Below the pieces are notes generated by a model that searched no databases, had not been told where the DNA came from, and saw nothing but the letters and a program-made list of their open reading frames with translations. This document shows, one piece after another, positions 35,252 to 50,200 of a DNA stretch of 64,000 nt. The stretch is taken from the NCBI GenBank assembly GCA_035610835.1, contig CM069448.1:2046001-2110000 (forward strand), written 5' to 3'. Both the position numbers and the translations under genes were made by a program. Source of the stretch: Ophiura sarsii (lineage: Eukaryota; Echinodermata; Ophiuroidea; Amphilepidida; Ophiuridae). The first letter of the stretch is position 1, and each line of letters starts with the position of its first letter.

Positions 35252-38200
35252 CTGCAAGAAGAGCACAATTATATGGGTAGTAAAATCAATTTGGGAGATT
35301 TTTGATATCAAACTCGTCTCTCGAGATATTTAATTGTTTTACACCAGTGGTTCCCAACCTCTGGGTCGCGACCCCAGTTGGGGTCGCGACGCAATTTTGT
35401 GGGGGTCATGGACTAGCCTAATTTAACCAAATTATATGTTGTATCATAGTAAACACATGTGACTTTGTTCTGTGAGTGATCGCGCTCTGATGCTGGTTTC
35501 TGGAATAGGGTCCCCACAAAAAAAAGTTGGAAACCACTGTTTTACACAATTACATCGAAGTTATCAATGTAATTGTTTGCTAGCCATTGGCTGTCATGTG
35601 ACCCACGGAAGTGAGCTGGAGGTTAATGACTGCGTATCAGTTGTTCGGAGGTTAGTGTGGAAATTGTAAGGGGGTGTGGACCCTGAGCATAGCCTCCGTA
35701 AAACTGTTGTAACTCCTTCATTTTTCATTTAATCTATATAAAAGTATACATTTTCTTGAAGAAAAGGGTTCAATGAATCCATCCATGAACATAAGATTGA
35801 CCATTTTGAAAAAGATAATAAAAAACACGTTTTTGATCCATTTTAGGTTTGGAAAAGATAACTAAAAATATATTTTGTCAAATGTTGTCATTCTGGTTTC
35901 ATTATAATCCTAATAAAATTCCCTAGGACGTTTGTTTTTTAATATATTATTTTTTTATTAACTAAAAAGTGCCAAGGTAAAAAATCACATTTGTTAGCAC
36001 TTTTTGGTCTTTAATTCAAAAAATAAATAAGATATTAAAAGAAATGCTTCCTAAAGAATTTTATTTGGATTATTATAAAACTAGTATGACAAAATTTGAC
36101 AAAATATATTTTTAGTTATCTTTTCCAAACCTAAAATGGGTAAAAAACGTGTTCTTATAACTTTCTCCAAAATGGTCAATTTCATGATCATGGTTGGATT
36201 CGTTGAACCCTTTTCTGCAAGAAAATGTATACTTTTATATAGATTAAAGGTAGATAACCCGATCACATTCCGATTTTCAACTTGAAGTTTTCTATTCTAC
36301 ATGAAAGGTCATCCTTAAAAAAGTCGTGTTCCAAAGTTTGAGTTGCATAGCTCTAATGGTTCTTATTTTAGACGCACAAGATGCTGTGAACTGTACCCAT
36401 TGAGTAGTACACAAACTATATCGGTGGTTACCACCATTCGCGGTAATTCGACGTTATTTCATCGATTTCTCCGTAATTATACCGATTTAGGCCGTCAAAT
36501 TTCAGTATGATGATGAGAATAATACGAGCTTTCATATGATATGAAAATCTCTGTATGTTTGAAATAATTCTGTGTTACGAAAATGTGATCGGGTCATCTA
36601 CCTTTAAATGAATAATAAAGGAGTCACAGCAGTTTTACGGAGGCTATGCTGAGGGTTCACAACCCCCTTAACATTCCACTTTACTATCGAGGAATTGCAA
36701 TTTTCACGATGGGTGCAGTGCTACGGGACATTCCGGGTCTAAAACTAAATGTGAAGAAGTTACACATAACCCGATATATCAACTGATCAAAGTTACCTCT
36801 TCCATTAATATTCAAATTAACCGGTGTTTTAAAGCCAATTAAGGGTTAAAACACTTCATCGCGGCGATGAATCATGGACCATATAATGTCGATTGCATGG
36901 CTTATTAAAGTCAAAAATCGATTAATTGGTTATTCGGTTAATTGGGTAACCAGTACCACTTACTCGTGTGACAGGTTTCTCCTGTCCTAGTAACAAAGGC
37001 ACCTCCTCCTCATGTTTGGGTTGTATCATCTCATTGTAACACGGAAATTCACAAGATGGCTCTAGAAACTCTAGGATGTTATAAGGATAGGATATGAACT
37101 GTATTACACACACAAGTAGAAATAGGATGACATCTTCCTAAAATACAATAGTTCCAGGTTTGAGCCGGGGTTGAGCGCCAGGGTATAACTCAGTCTTTGT
37201 GCACATTTATAATTTGGTACAAAAATAATCCGTATAACCTACAGATTTTGAGAACCATAAAGAGATAACTCATAAACACTCTCAATGTGACTCAAATCAG
37301 ATGTAAAGTTGCTACAGGATTGTAATGAGTCCCAATAATTAAAGTTGATTATCTCAAAATAGCATTTTTTGAGTTAATGCCTCTCGACTCTCAAGTCTCG
37401 AGTTTACCTTATTAGGGTATTAAATGTTCACAAGAAAAATTAACATCTACAACAAATATTTTCATATCGGTTAGCATTTTATTTCAAATCATTAACGATG
37501 GTGTAATTATGTTGTCATAGCCAAGGTATATAATCGAAATCATGAGGTACATTATCTTGTCCGCGCCTCTATTATCCAATGATTACAGTTTTGCTGTGTC
37601 GATGATTATTTTCGATGATTAACTGTAAAATCTCTAAATTTTGAAATTACACGAAATATTAAGCTCTAGGCTACAAATACTTACGGTCGCCTGTGTCGAC
37701 GTCGTCTTCTGTGGACCTGCTGGAAGGTGGGTCCTCTGAGGTCCTTCCACTTGATATAAAAAACACTCCAAGGAAAGAAAAGCTGCATCTGTTGTGACAA
37801 GAACATGACCAAAACATGCCATGTCAACATTCAACATTTCTAAAAGGGCGTGATCACACTATAATTTCTATCCAGAACACGAGTGTATCTGGATTAATAA
37901 ACTCGTTCACACTACGATCGATCCGGATACTATCCGAATGGTACTTTTGTAGTATACGGATTGAAAACTGCACTTTTCCAGGTTTCAAAATTGCAATCCG
38001 GATCACTTTTTTACCGCAAATTCATACTTTTTATCCGTGGGAAACCGGGGTGAACACGTCCTAAGACTATTTCCATGATTATTTGTTTTGTTGTTTTCCC
38101 TTTGCGTGTGAATTCTCTGTTTTGTTTGTTTGTTATTAGACTTGCTTCAAGTATCTCTTGTTAATAATTTCCATTTTATTTTTGGCTAAAGGTTCAATAC

Positions 38201-41200
38201 CGATAATGCCATAATACCAGTCATGAATTTACTTTCCCTTGAATATAATATAACGCGGCATTTATAACGCGCCTTTGCCAAAAGATACAAAGCGCAACGA
38301 CAAAAACAAACACAATACAAACAAGGAAATACCACGAATTAGGAGAAGTGTGTTTTCAGAAGGGATTTGAACCCTGTGAATGTAGGAGCACTACGAATAT
38401 TTACTGGAATCTTGTTCCATTGAATAGGAGCAGCCACCGAAAAAGCCCTATCCCCGGCACACTTGTTAGTCTTAGGAACCCTAAGGTTCAGGCCGTGGTC
38501 CGATCTTGTGGTAACGGTGCCATCACGGGGTCTATTTACAGTGTAGTAGGGTCTAGAATGGCAATACCGTGACCATTCTCTGGCTAGTAAGGTTTGACGA
38601 TTGATTTGACATCTATGAACCATAAAGAAAAAAATAAGCTTTGATGCCCCTCGCAAAAATCCCGGGGTTTTTCGCTAGAGGCGAAAATCCAAAATGGCCG
38701 CCATACAGGGGTCCGAAAATTCAAATGACTTCAATTAAGCTAAGAAGCCTACCAAATGGTTCGCCTAAGCACAAGGATTCAGAAAAAGTATAGTTTGCCC
38801 TACTTCCGATGCTTGGGTAACGAGTTATGGGGTCAAACGTAAAAAGGTCGTTCATAGATGTCAAATCAATCGTCAAACCTTACTAGCCAGAAAATGATCA
38901 CGGAATTGCCATTCTAGACCCTACTAGTGAGGCACTCATCCATATACCGGGGACAGAGTCCGTTTAGTGACTTGTAGACATAGAGCAAAGTTTTGAACTT
39001 GATACGGTCCTTAACACGAAGCCAATGACGATTCCGCTACAGAGGGCTGGTAGAGGTACGTCTTGGTGTCAGGAAAACAAGGCGAGCACACTTATTTTGG
39101 AGCCTTTGTAATCGATCGACATCCTTTTGCGCAATATTGTTTAACAAAATGTTGCAATAATCAAGGCGAGATAAAATCATTGCTCTAACTATGTTAGCGC
39201 ACGTCTCTTGATCAATATATCATTTGCGGATCCTGTATAAATTACGGATTTGCTAGTTGATGTTTTGCAAAGTTTGGTGATATGCTGGTCCATATTCAAT
39301 TTGTAGTCGAAGACAAAGCCTAAGTTTTGCACGGTGGACGATTGCGGAATTATCTCATCGTCAATGTAGAAATTGATATCTTGCAACCTGGTCTTGTGAT
39401 AATAAAAAAACTCAGTTTTGTCAGGGTTTAACTTAAGTTTGTTCATAATCATCCATGAGTTGATGGCCTTGACACACTGATATATTTTATTGCAACCGAT
39501 ACATCACCGGGGATTTTAGGATTTACAGGTACATAGATCTGAAAATCATCCGCGTAAGAGTGATACCTCAAATTGTGTAGCAGATAATACGGCCAACCCC
39601 GTGCGTGTACATAACAAAACCAATCGGGCCAATAACCGATCCCTGAGGCAGTCCATGTTGGAGCGAAATATTATTGGAGTAAGCACCACAAACTGTGACT
39701 CGGCAGGCTTTAATTTCCAGATAAGAGAGCCATTTTGGTGATTCCAAACTCATCAGCGACTCTCTGCAGCAGAATTTTGCGATCGACAGTATCAAACGCT
39801 GCAGAGAGGTCGAGCATGACTAGGAGAACAGCCTGTTGGTTATCAAGGAAACGAGAAACGTCATTGTGCACACGAGCAAGTGCTGTCTCAGTACTATGAT
39901 GGGCCCTGTATGCCGATTGCATGGGCTCAGCAAGATCATGTTTATCAATATGGCTCTTTAAGTTGAGAAACAGCACATTTTTCAAGAACCTTAGATGTAA
40001 ACTGAAGGCTAGCTACAGGGCGGTAATTTTTCAATTCATTTCTGTTGAGTGATGGCTTTTTTAACACTGATATGTGTAACAACCGCTCTGCGAAGATCTT
40101 TCGGGAAGGTCCCTGTGGAGAGGGACTCATTTACCATACGTGTGAGGGTGGGAAGCAGGACATTAACATGTTGCTTAAGATTTGTTTGGGCATTTAGTGA
40201 TAACATGCAACATCTCTTCTTCAGACACATTAGCTAACTGACTAAATGAAATGTGAGCACTGATTACATTACTAGATACTTTAAGCACATTACAATATAA
40301 GGTCACCATCCGTTGCCCACCCTATGTGTCTAACATCCATCTAGACTGTTTGTGGCAGGTTATAGCCTATTACTATTAGCATGATCCTCGGTACTTATGT
40401 AGTGCCATGGGGCTAATGTTGTGCCAAATATCAAACCACCCCATATCTCCATATCACTGATTACCCAGTCACTGATTGCGTCACAACTAATGGCACCAGT
40501 CGCTGATTGCTTCAGTTCAGGCTGGTGAAAGTGTGTAGACTGGGACCCAGTCGGCTGTAATTTATACTAGACTTGTATCCAGTTAGCAAAATTGTTCTGT
40601 GGCAGGAAATGATGAGTACATCAGTTAGCATCATGGTATTAAGGGTAGAACTGATATCGGTCGCTGATGTCGGCAGACGCGAAGGGGACGGCCGAAGCAA
40701 AAGGACGGGACGGTCCCCATTTACCATCCAGATCATTTTTAAATTTTGATACATGGGCCTAACACTAGACTATTCCGCGCACGTCGCGAACCAACCTAGC
40801 AATTTTAACAGTTTGTGTCTGGACGGCGCCCTTAGATGTCGATACAAATTGATCGACACTAACGCGTGCTATCAGCTTGGGGTTTCCCTTGCTGGTGACT
40901 TTGTGCACAAATATTCGCGATAAGTACTGAAGTGTTGAAATAATTAAATTGTGAGTATTTATTTACCAGAACATTTTCATTAAGAGGAAACTATTTATAA
41001 ACGTCAGAACAGTATTACAATGTATTATATATACGAAGAGTATTTGTATGTATAGCATTAGATTGCTTCGTTGGCAACTTTTCTTTACATTGAGGCTCCC
41101 TTGGGAGTCATAAAAGGTACAGTGGATTATCCAAGTCCTCACGGCATCGGAAATCAGTGTACTAAGGCCGTAAGTGACCGATTTCTCACGGCTTCACCGT

Positions 41201-44200
41201 TCGAAATCAGTGTACTAAGGCCGTGATTGACCGATTCCTGTTCTAGGTAAGGGATGTGAGTGATCATGCAGCCTTAACCAATGCTAACTTGTTATGTGCG
41301 TAATGTGTGTGTTTGTCTGTCTTTTCGTCAAGTCTGTCTATGAGGGTCTATGTATGCACAATATAGGATTTTTAAGCCTGGCCCGAGCATTTTGCTTGAG
41401 TCTGGTCCCTTCAGGACCCAAGCATGTGTCCGTACGGACCGACCGTGTAAACAAACCCCATGCATGTGTCCGTACGGACCGACCGTGTAAACAAACAAAC
41501 CACAACCAGATTAAAGGAATATTATGCGATCTTTTTCATGGGACGCCCTCTATCCTTGATTCTTTTTGAAAGCAGCACTGAAAGCCAAACTGGAGTCAGG
41601 GTTACTCTTTAAAGGGAGTCCAGCCTACATGTGACTCTATGTCAATATTGACTCTGTTTGGAGAGTCACATGACTCCCTTGGAGAGTCAACATTTACTGA
41701 CTCCTTTGGAGAGTCATGATGCAATCACTCTTCAAGGGAGTCTTGTGACTCTTCAAATTGAGTCAATATTGACATAGAGTCACATGTAGGCTGGACTCCC
41801 TTTCGAGAGTAATAATGACTCCAACTGGCTAAATAGAGTCACCGTGACTCCAGGTAGGAAAAAAGGGAAATAAGACACTGAGAACTGGAGGGGGGCTTTA
41901 ATGTAATTGGTTCTTTGATGTTTATGTTCTTGCTCATGTATTTGCATTTACTTAGTGAACAATCACTCCCCTTCCTTAACCAGTGAGAAATATGCAAATA
42001 TATCAATATACATTCAACGGTGTTAAATTAAGGCATCGACTTAATTGAAATAAATTAATAGGTTTGAATAAATAAAATGTGCAAATTAGCTCATTAGCAT
42101 AATTGAAATGGTATGCACGAGCATCGGTGCTAATTTTTGTACCATTGCAATTATGCTAATGAGCGATTTGTGCATTTTACTCGGCTAATATAAGACCAAG
42201 TAAAATATGCAAATTAGCTCCAGAGAGTCAGGATGACTCCTTTGGAGAGTCATGGGCGATGACTCTTTCCGACGGCTCGGATGACTCCTTTGGAGAGTCA
42301 GGATGACTCCTTTGGAGAATCAGGATGACTCCTTTGAAGAGTCAGGATGACTCCTTTGAAGAGTCAGGATGACTCCTTTGGAGAGTCAGGATGACTCCTT
42401 TGGAGAGTCAGGATGACTCCTTTGGAGAGTCAGGATGACTCCTTTGGAGAGTGATGGCCGATGACTCTTTCCGACGGCTAGGATGACTCCTTTGGGGAGT
42501 CAGGACGACTCCTTTGGAGAGTCAAGATGACTCCTTTGAAGAGTCAGGATGACTCCTTTGGAGAGTCATGGCCGATTTACTCCATTTCAAGAGTCACTTG
42601 ACTCCAGTTTGGCTTTCAGTGAGGTTTTCTTGCAGATTTACATTTCTGATCCTAAATCACAAATATAGTCTAGGTTTCATGGTGATACGATTCATAATTA
42701 CTTCAATATCCTGGTTTTAGAGTGAATCTAGAATGAAAATATTGTATTAATAATAATAATAATAAAACCGCATTTTTATAGCGCTTTTCGAAACACCTCT
42801 ATGCGCTTTACAAGCATAAAAAGAACAATGTACACTTGGAGTAAAGAACCTTATAAAATCTAAGTAAGTTATATTACCACTTAATCATAATTGACAAATG
42901 TGTACCGGCTATCAAATTGTGTTTACAACAACAGTGAATTCGCTTAATACTAGGCTACATAATTATATGTACTTACCCAAATACAAATATTACAACTTGT
43001 AAAAACGTCAAATCATCAAATTCACCATAGAAAAATATACCTGGGTGATACAAAAAACACCATACAACTTGTCATTATTTCACTGCTTCCATAAAATGTG
43101 TAGATAAATGAATTTAACAATGTGAATATTTATCTTGCTCTTGGTCATGCTAGTTACCATACACCAATACGGAAGGCGTGTCTTCCACAAAAGGAGTAAA
43201 TATTTCAAATGGAGTCACACATATTATGGCTAAAATTGCACGCGAACGCTTGGAATATACTTGGATTGCGCGCGGAGAGATAAAAACCGAATGTTTCTCG
43301 CCAATTTGGAACTGTTTGAACTACAATGTACTAAGAATGATTTTGTATCTCAAAAATGTACCATGAAATAATTTTGGGTTTATTCTTGTTTCATTGATAA
43401 GTATACTTTATCTTAAACTTACCTGCCAATATGGCACTTAGCGTGAAAAACACAAAGAATGTCGGTACAACAACCGTTGCATTATAATATTGCATAGCTT
43501 CGGTGACATACCTATTAAAACATGTTTAACAAAACAGAGCGTGTTAACAAATGTGCACTGTATTCTGTGTTTTGTAAGTACTGTTTCATTGCCTATGTTT
43601 TATAATAAATGTGTGTGTACTACTTTGGTTCAATACTAGCACGCGCTATTTGTGTAAAGTTGTAGCAAATTGTCTCAATTTTGCAAGAGCTGTTTGATAT
43701 TCAATGTTGTATAGTAGTAACGTTTTGATAGGTACAACTACTATGATTGTTTTAGCAAAATACAGCGTGTCCAAAAACAAATGGGTCCAAAAACTGCAGA
43801 GCTTATAACTTAGGATACGTAGCTGCTTTGTATTCATAAATGCATATCCTTTTAATACTGCTACGCAAAAATAAGCACAGGTCACAAACGGAGAACCAAG
43901 TACGGCCGCGTGAACGTTAGTCACCCAGTGTATATAATATATAATACGTAACGATCGACAAAACAAGCTCGCGTACCGCTACGTACGCACGGCGTGTTTG
44001 CACAACGCAGTAGTATGCGTTTGCGACATGCGAGTGGTTCGTCTGTACGATTTTCGACCAAACTGAAAAGCATTGTTAAAATTCCGTAACGTATGAATAA
44101 TTAAAAGTCACGCCCGTATCATCATTAGGTGACGAATTGTAAATGATGGTCTAAGATAAGGTCACGAATTTTCTGCTTTGTAACTGTCGAATTCCGCGTT

Positions 44201-47200
44201 TTTCCGCTTTGTAAGTTTTGCATTTTTCTGTGATGTAATTTTCCCCAAGAAAGCTTAACATTTACGATCTATAAGACCAAAATAAACACACTTTACAGAA
44301 AAACACATCATTTTAGATTTTTAGGCTTACCTTATTATTACTTGATATTGTTTGTTTTGTTTTATTACGTATCGTTTTTTAATATCTATATTGTTTTATT
44401 CAAGACTATTCATAAATTTTGTGTTTTGGACGTTTTTTGTGCATTTTTTTCTTCTTTTCATCAAAATGTCGTTTTCCGCGTTTAACCTCAAATTCGTGAC
44501 CTTAGTCTAAGATCATGACGTAATTATTTCGCTTACCTAACCTGTAGTACGCCCGTAATTGGTATAATGATAATCATTACATAGAATATGACGTAATTCA
44601 GTTGACTGTCACCTAATACTGTCAGATTGATCATACCCGACAATGCTTTGGCTGCAATCACTGTTACAGAGGCTGAAATGTAACAATATTGTAACATAAT
44701 AAGACCATGAAGAAAGCTAAGAAAAAGGTTGCATTACGATTCCATACCCTGTAAATTCAGAGACCTTTCTAACCCCCGATTAGCAATGTTATCAGGGGTA
44801 ATAAAATAATAGTGTGACCGCAATCACTGTTACAGAGGATGAAATGAAACAAATTTTGTAACATATATATGTCGAAATTGTGGTGTCAAATCAAATCATT
44901 ATAAGACTTCTTTGAATGAGTTCTTCAGGATTGTAGATTGAAATGTTTAAAACTTATGTTGTACAAATCCATTATGTTACTCACATGTTAGACGGTTTCG
45001 TCTTACCGCTCGGAAGATTTCTTCGGTAATGACTTGATCCACTTGTTTTTCCCGCGAGATTTTTTTGCATTCTCGGTCCAAGGAAGCTCAGGTGTTACAT
45101 ACATACTGTTATACTGTACACAGCGCCCTACCTCGGGCATTAACAGTGGATCGCAGACAAAGGAAAAATACCATTCCTCGAGACCCTTGTTGTACAGAAA
45201 GCAAATGGCTCTGTTAAGTTATTAATATACAGAAAAAGACACACACCGACCAGCAACTAAACTTCTCGCCACAGCATCCTCTACACACAAAAACTGGGAG
45301 TCATAGAACGCTGTTTGACAGAATGAACACAATTGTCACAGAAGAACCAGGCAGAAAAGCAGAGGAAACAAGAATTTAAAAAAACATTAGGACTGTGTGG
45401 ATACCCCAGCTAGACCTTCAAAAGTGCAGCAACAGATGAAGGACAAGACCATAAAGAAAGCTAAGAAAAAGGATGCATTACGGTTTCATACCCTGTAAAT
45501 TCAGAGACCTTTCTAACCCCCGATTAGCCATGTTATCAGGGGTAATAACTCTCTCCCCCTATTCTGCAGTTCTTTGATTTATTACACAACCGGTGTATTG
45601 CCTATGGAGCTAAGGATAACCGTTTGGTCATGCCTTTATGGTTTTGACTTGGGTCTTTTTTGTAAGAAGTACTTGGTACTAGTGGTGGTCTTTAGAAACA
45701 TAATTATTACAGTTTCTGCTGATTTTCGTGTTTTAATGTTCATAAATGAATAAATGGGGTAAATGTTTCAGTCTTATTTTCGAATGAGCAAAATCGGTGA
45801 AATATATCCAAAGATATGACAAAGAAAACATTTCCCGTTTGCTGTATATTGGTGGATGGGCGACCATCAACATGATCTGAACGTGATCTGAGGAAGTTAT
45901 TTGCTGAGTTGATAATCACAGCATGCAGCTTGCGGTTAGTGATAAGGGCATGGTTTTAGGGCTGGCTAGGGCCTGACTGAACTCGGAATCCTTTAAATAA
46001 TAACACATTGTTGACGATTTACGGGATTTAAGAGCAAAATAATGAAAATAATGTGCCAATGTTGGTATAGTTTTGACATTTGAATGGTGGAAATCGGTTA
46101 TATATTAACAAAGTAATGATTTTACCAACAAAATATAACATCAGTTTTATCGTCCAAATTCTAATTTTTAAACATAAGGAAAAAAATGTTTAAACTCAAT
46201 GTCAATTTGGTCCAATCCAATGCAATTTTCGCAATTTTATGCCAAACTCAATATTATCATGGCGTAAAAACTTCTGTTGCCCATCAGGTCGGTATATTCT
46301 TGGCAATACATGTATCTACCTTGTGAAATTAAAAGTGTGCGAATATTTAATTTCCACAACTGTGTACAGGTGTGAGGAACCCCACTGATCTCTTGTACAT
46401 AATCAATTATGATTCTTGCAAGTCTTTTCCTGCTGGCATTGAAAACCTAAGAAAAAGTTTGTTTGCAAAATGAATTTGTTATTGGAGGCAATAAACTCAT
46501 TTGAAGGACACAATAGTAGCAATTGTATGGTAAATTTCAGAAAGGAAACAAAATAAAAGATATGAATGAAATCCAGGAAAGACTTGCAAAAGTGTACAAA
46601 AATGTTGGAAAATCCTTGGCGGGAAATTTTTAATCATTTGCTATTGATAACAAAAAATATTTGAAATCTCGAAATATTGATACAGGGACGAGAAATATGT
46701 TCGAAGTGTCAAGAAATCAAACAGAAATTGTGGAAATGAGAATTTCCACAATTTCAGTTTAAAAGTCTCAAACACGCTTATTGATAATCCCTGCATGCAT
46801 TTTAACACTTTCCACGCGGCAGGCGTCTGCAGACGACATTCTAAAATTTCAGAACTATTGAATGTTATTACCATATTTGGAATCAGCATGGTAAATGTAT
46901 TAAAATAAATAAAAACATGCCTAGTATTGGTTCAGTTACCCTTGAGATAGACTTTGAAAATTGGGAAAGGTTTCTGAAAAATATGTTTGCATGGTATAAA
47001 ACCCGAAACCAATAGCCGCGTAGTCACTCAAAGCAAAGAGAGCAGTGCTCAATTCTAATTATAGTACATGTAGTAACTACTTTAGATGTGTCAATGGGTG
47101 GTCTACAGCTGGCCTGCACTTCTGGCCTACACTGCAAACTTTCAAAATATAGTTGCCAAGTTTATAGGTCACTGGAACGTAATGGAGACCAAGGAGAGCA

Positions 47201-50200
47201 ATGGCATGGTGGTTAGCCCCTCCATTCAAGGCGGGATTCAAGGCGTGACTGAAAGACTTCAAAGCTAGGACTTTGAAAAAATATAATATCTAGACTGCGA
47301 TTAAACCTTACAACACACTTAACAATGCTTAAACGAACAATTTATTAGTCCATCCAAAAGACAAACAAGACGCGAAACAGACCAGCGATTGTGTTTACAA
47401 AATCCTCTGTCACTCGTGCGACAAAGTCTACGTTGGTGAAACAGCCTGTCTGTTCGGAACGAGGTTAAATGAACACAAGAAAGACGCCAAGAAAGAAAGC
47501 GACAAAAAATTCACGAGAGCCAACAGAAAAGATTCTACGACGGAACAACACAAATCAGCTGTCACCGACCATATAGCACAAGAGAACCACACGATCGACT
47601 GGGATGGGGCAACATTCTTGACAAAGACTATGACAAACATAAGCGATGGATAAGAGAATCTATTTGGATACGCAGGCGGGGGCGAAAATCAGCAACCGCG
47701 ACGAGGGTATTTATTTCCTAAATCATGTCTACGATCCACTGTTAACACCTGAGCTTCCTGGGACCGAGAATGTAAACAAATCTCGCGGGAAAAACAAGTG
47801 GATCAAGTCATTACCGAAGAATTCTTCCGAAGGGGAAGAAGAAACCGTCTAACATGTGAGTAACATAATGGATGTGTACAACATAAATCTGTAAACATTA
47901 TAAGACTTCGTATGAAAGGCTATCTCATCAGAGTTTGCATGTTACAATATATTACTTATCCCGCATCCTTTCGAGAAGGTATGAAGCTAATTAAAACTAA
48001 TAAACAGAGGATCTTCCAAACCCAGTCCTGATTTTAAACCTTCTTTCTTCTTAGGTTCTTTAAAATCAAAAACGGTTTCCCTTGAGCGCTCAATATACAG
48101 GATAGCATACAACAAGGTGGTTGTTTCGAATCGCGCAATGAATCTACATGTACTTACCTAATAATGCTGCTGATAAAATATATATAACGACGTGTTTAAT
48201 TCTACGATGGAATAGTAGATAATTCATAACTACAAACAATATCACTTCCACTCCCTGGAAATAAATACATATCAACATTTTGTTTCAAGTCAATAATTCA
48301 TATCGTTACGTTATAGTTACCTTAAATAATAGATCATAACCTCACCTTCTCATCTCAGACAAATCGGGTGTAATAATAATAATAATAATGATAATACTGA
48401 ACATTTATAATGCGCGCAAATCTGCCAAAGCACTCATGGCGCATTGAGCAATTAAACAAAAGAAACAATGAAACCAGAGCAGAGAACATTATACATATAC
48501 AAATAATGCATAAAAAAATCAACAATTATACAATGCAATAAATCACAAAATCAATTATAAGCAGTATACATCAGATGAGTTTTGAGGCCAGTTTTGAATG
48601 ATGAGAGAGACGAACAGCCTCGGATATGATTAGGAAGTGAATTCCAGAGCCTAGGCGCAGCAATGGTAAAGGCTCTGTCCCCCCATGACCGATACGACTT
48701 TTCCATAACCAGAAGATATTTTGATGTGGAACGTAATGACTGATTTCTGATTGATGTGGATCGTAATGACTGATTTCGATGCCTTTATCATAGCACATTG
48801 CCTTAAAGGGGATGGTGACAATGTTGTATTTTAAAACTTTCTACGCGGCAGGCGTCTGCAGACGACATTCCAAAATTTCACAAAATGTTTCAAAAATGTC
48901 AAAATTGCTGAATTTAATTAATTATGGTAAAACCAATAGCCGCGTGGAAAGTGTTAAGGCCCCAGACATGCATCTAATACTCGGTAGAATAGAGTACATC
49001 ATACAACAAATCCCCTTGTACATTTGTAAGTTACCCATGCTCGGGACCTAAAGACAATTTAATCCAAAATGGACACTTCCTAGTAACATGGTAACTGCAT
49101 TGCCTGAGATGAATCGGTGGAACTTTCAGTAAAAGAAGGATATAGTTACGTAGGATTAACAAAATAAATATTTGAGCAACCTATACTTACAATATATATT
49201 AAGAATGGCCAGCGAACCAAATGATGATATATAGCAACGGCATCTAAACGAACATCATCCTGTTAGAAGATTGAAACAATGCCAGGATAATTAGCTAATA
49301 AGTAATAATCAATACGATCTATTTTGTATTGTGCTTAATGTTAGCGTAGTAAAGTACATGTAATCTTTTACTCTGAACCCAGAGTTACCTCGATGGCGTT
49401 CAAGGTAGGTGTTCCGATTGCTGGCCTAATTTTCAACATGATATTTTCTATTCTACGAGGGGTATTCAATAAATACCAGCAACCATTGAAAATCTCTGAA
49501 CCGTGACACGTGTCAGTAAAATAAACTTATTATACTTAAACCAATAAGTCTTTTCTCACAGAAAATCTCGAACACGTAGGTCATTTATATCATTACAGTC
49601 AGCACTGTGAATACCGTGATCTCAGGGCACTTGTTAGGGAATTAAATGTTACAATGGCGGGAAATTTGAAAGACAAGTTTATGGCATGTATTAAGTGCAA
49701 CATTGGACACTGCATCATTTGTTATTCAAATGGCCACTGATTCGTCAATATTAGTACTATTGTGACAAATGAGGTGTCGAAATGCGCAAGGAAAAAAGGG
49801 TGTCTCGAAAAAAAGTGGTTACTATATTGTTGTGCAGTGTTTATATGCGTAAACAGTGTTAATATTGGCGCTTGATTTATAATGCTGATTCTTGCCAATT
49901 TTCAGTGCCCAGAGACCATGATGTTTATAGCACTGAAATTATATGATAAAAATGACCCACATGTTGGAATCTTTCCGTGAGAAAGGGGCAAGGCTTACAG
50001 TTTAAGTATCATAAGTTTATTTTATTGACACATGTCACGGTTCAGAGATGTTCAATGGTTGCAGGTATTTATTTATTGAATGCCCCTCGTACATGTAGGG
50101 TCAACCTTAAAATAGTCGTATTCCAAAGTTTGAGTGGCATAACTCCATGGTTCTAATTATTTTAGAAGCACAAGGTGACAGAAATTAACCTATTGAGTAG

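Noticed and set aside
47086..47268. Small frames near 47.1-47.3 kb as exons
   Set aside because: No splice sites or family similarity fit, and the NIPA-like gene already joins in frame across this interval.
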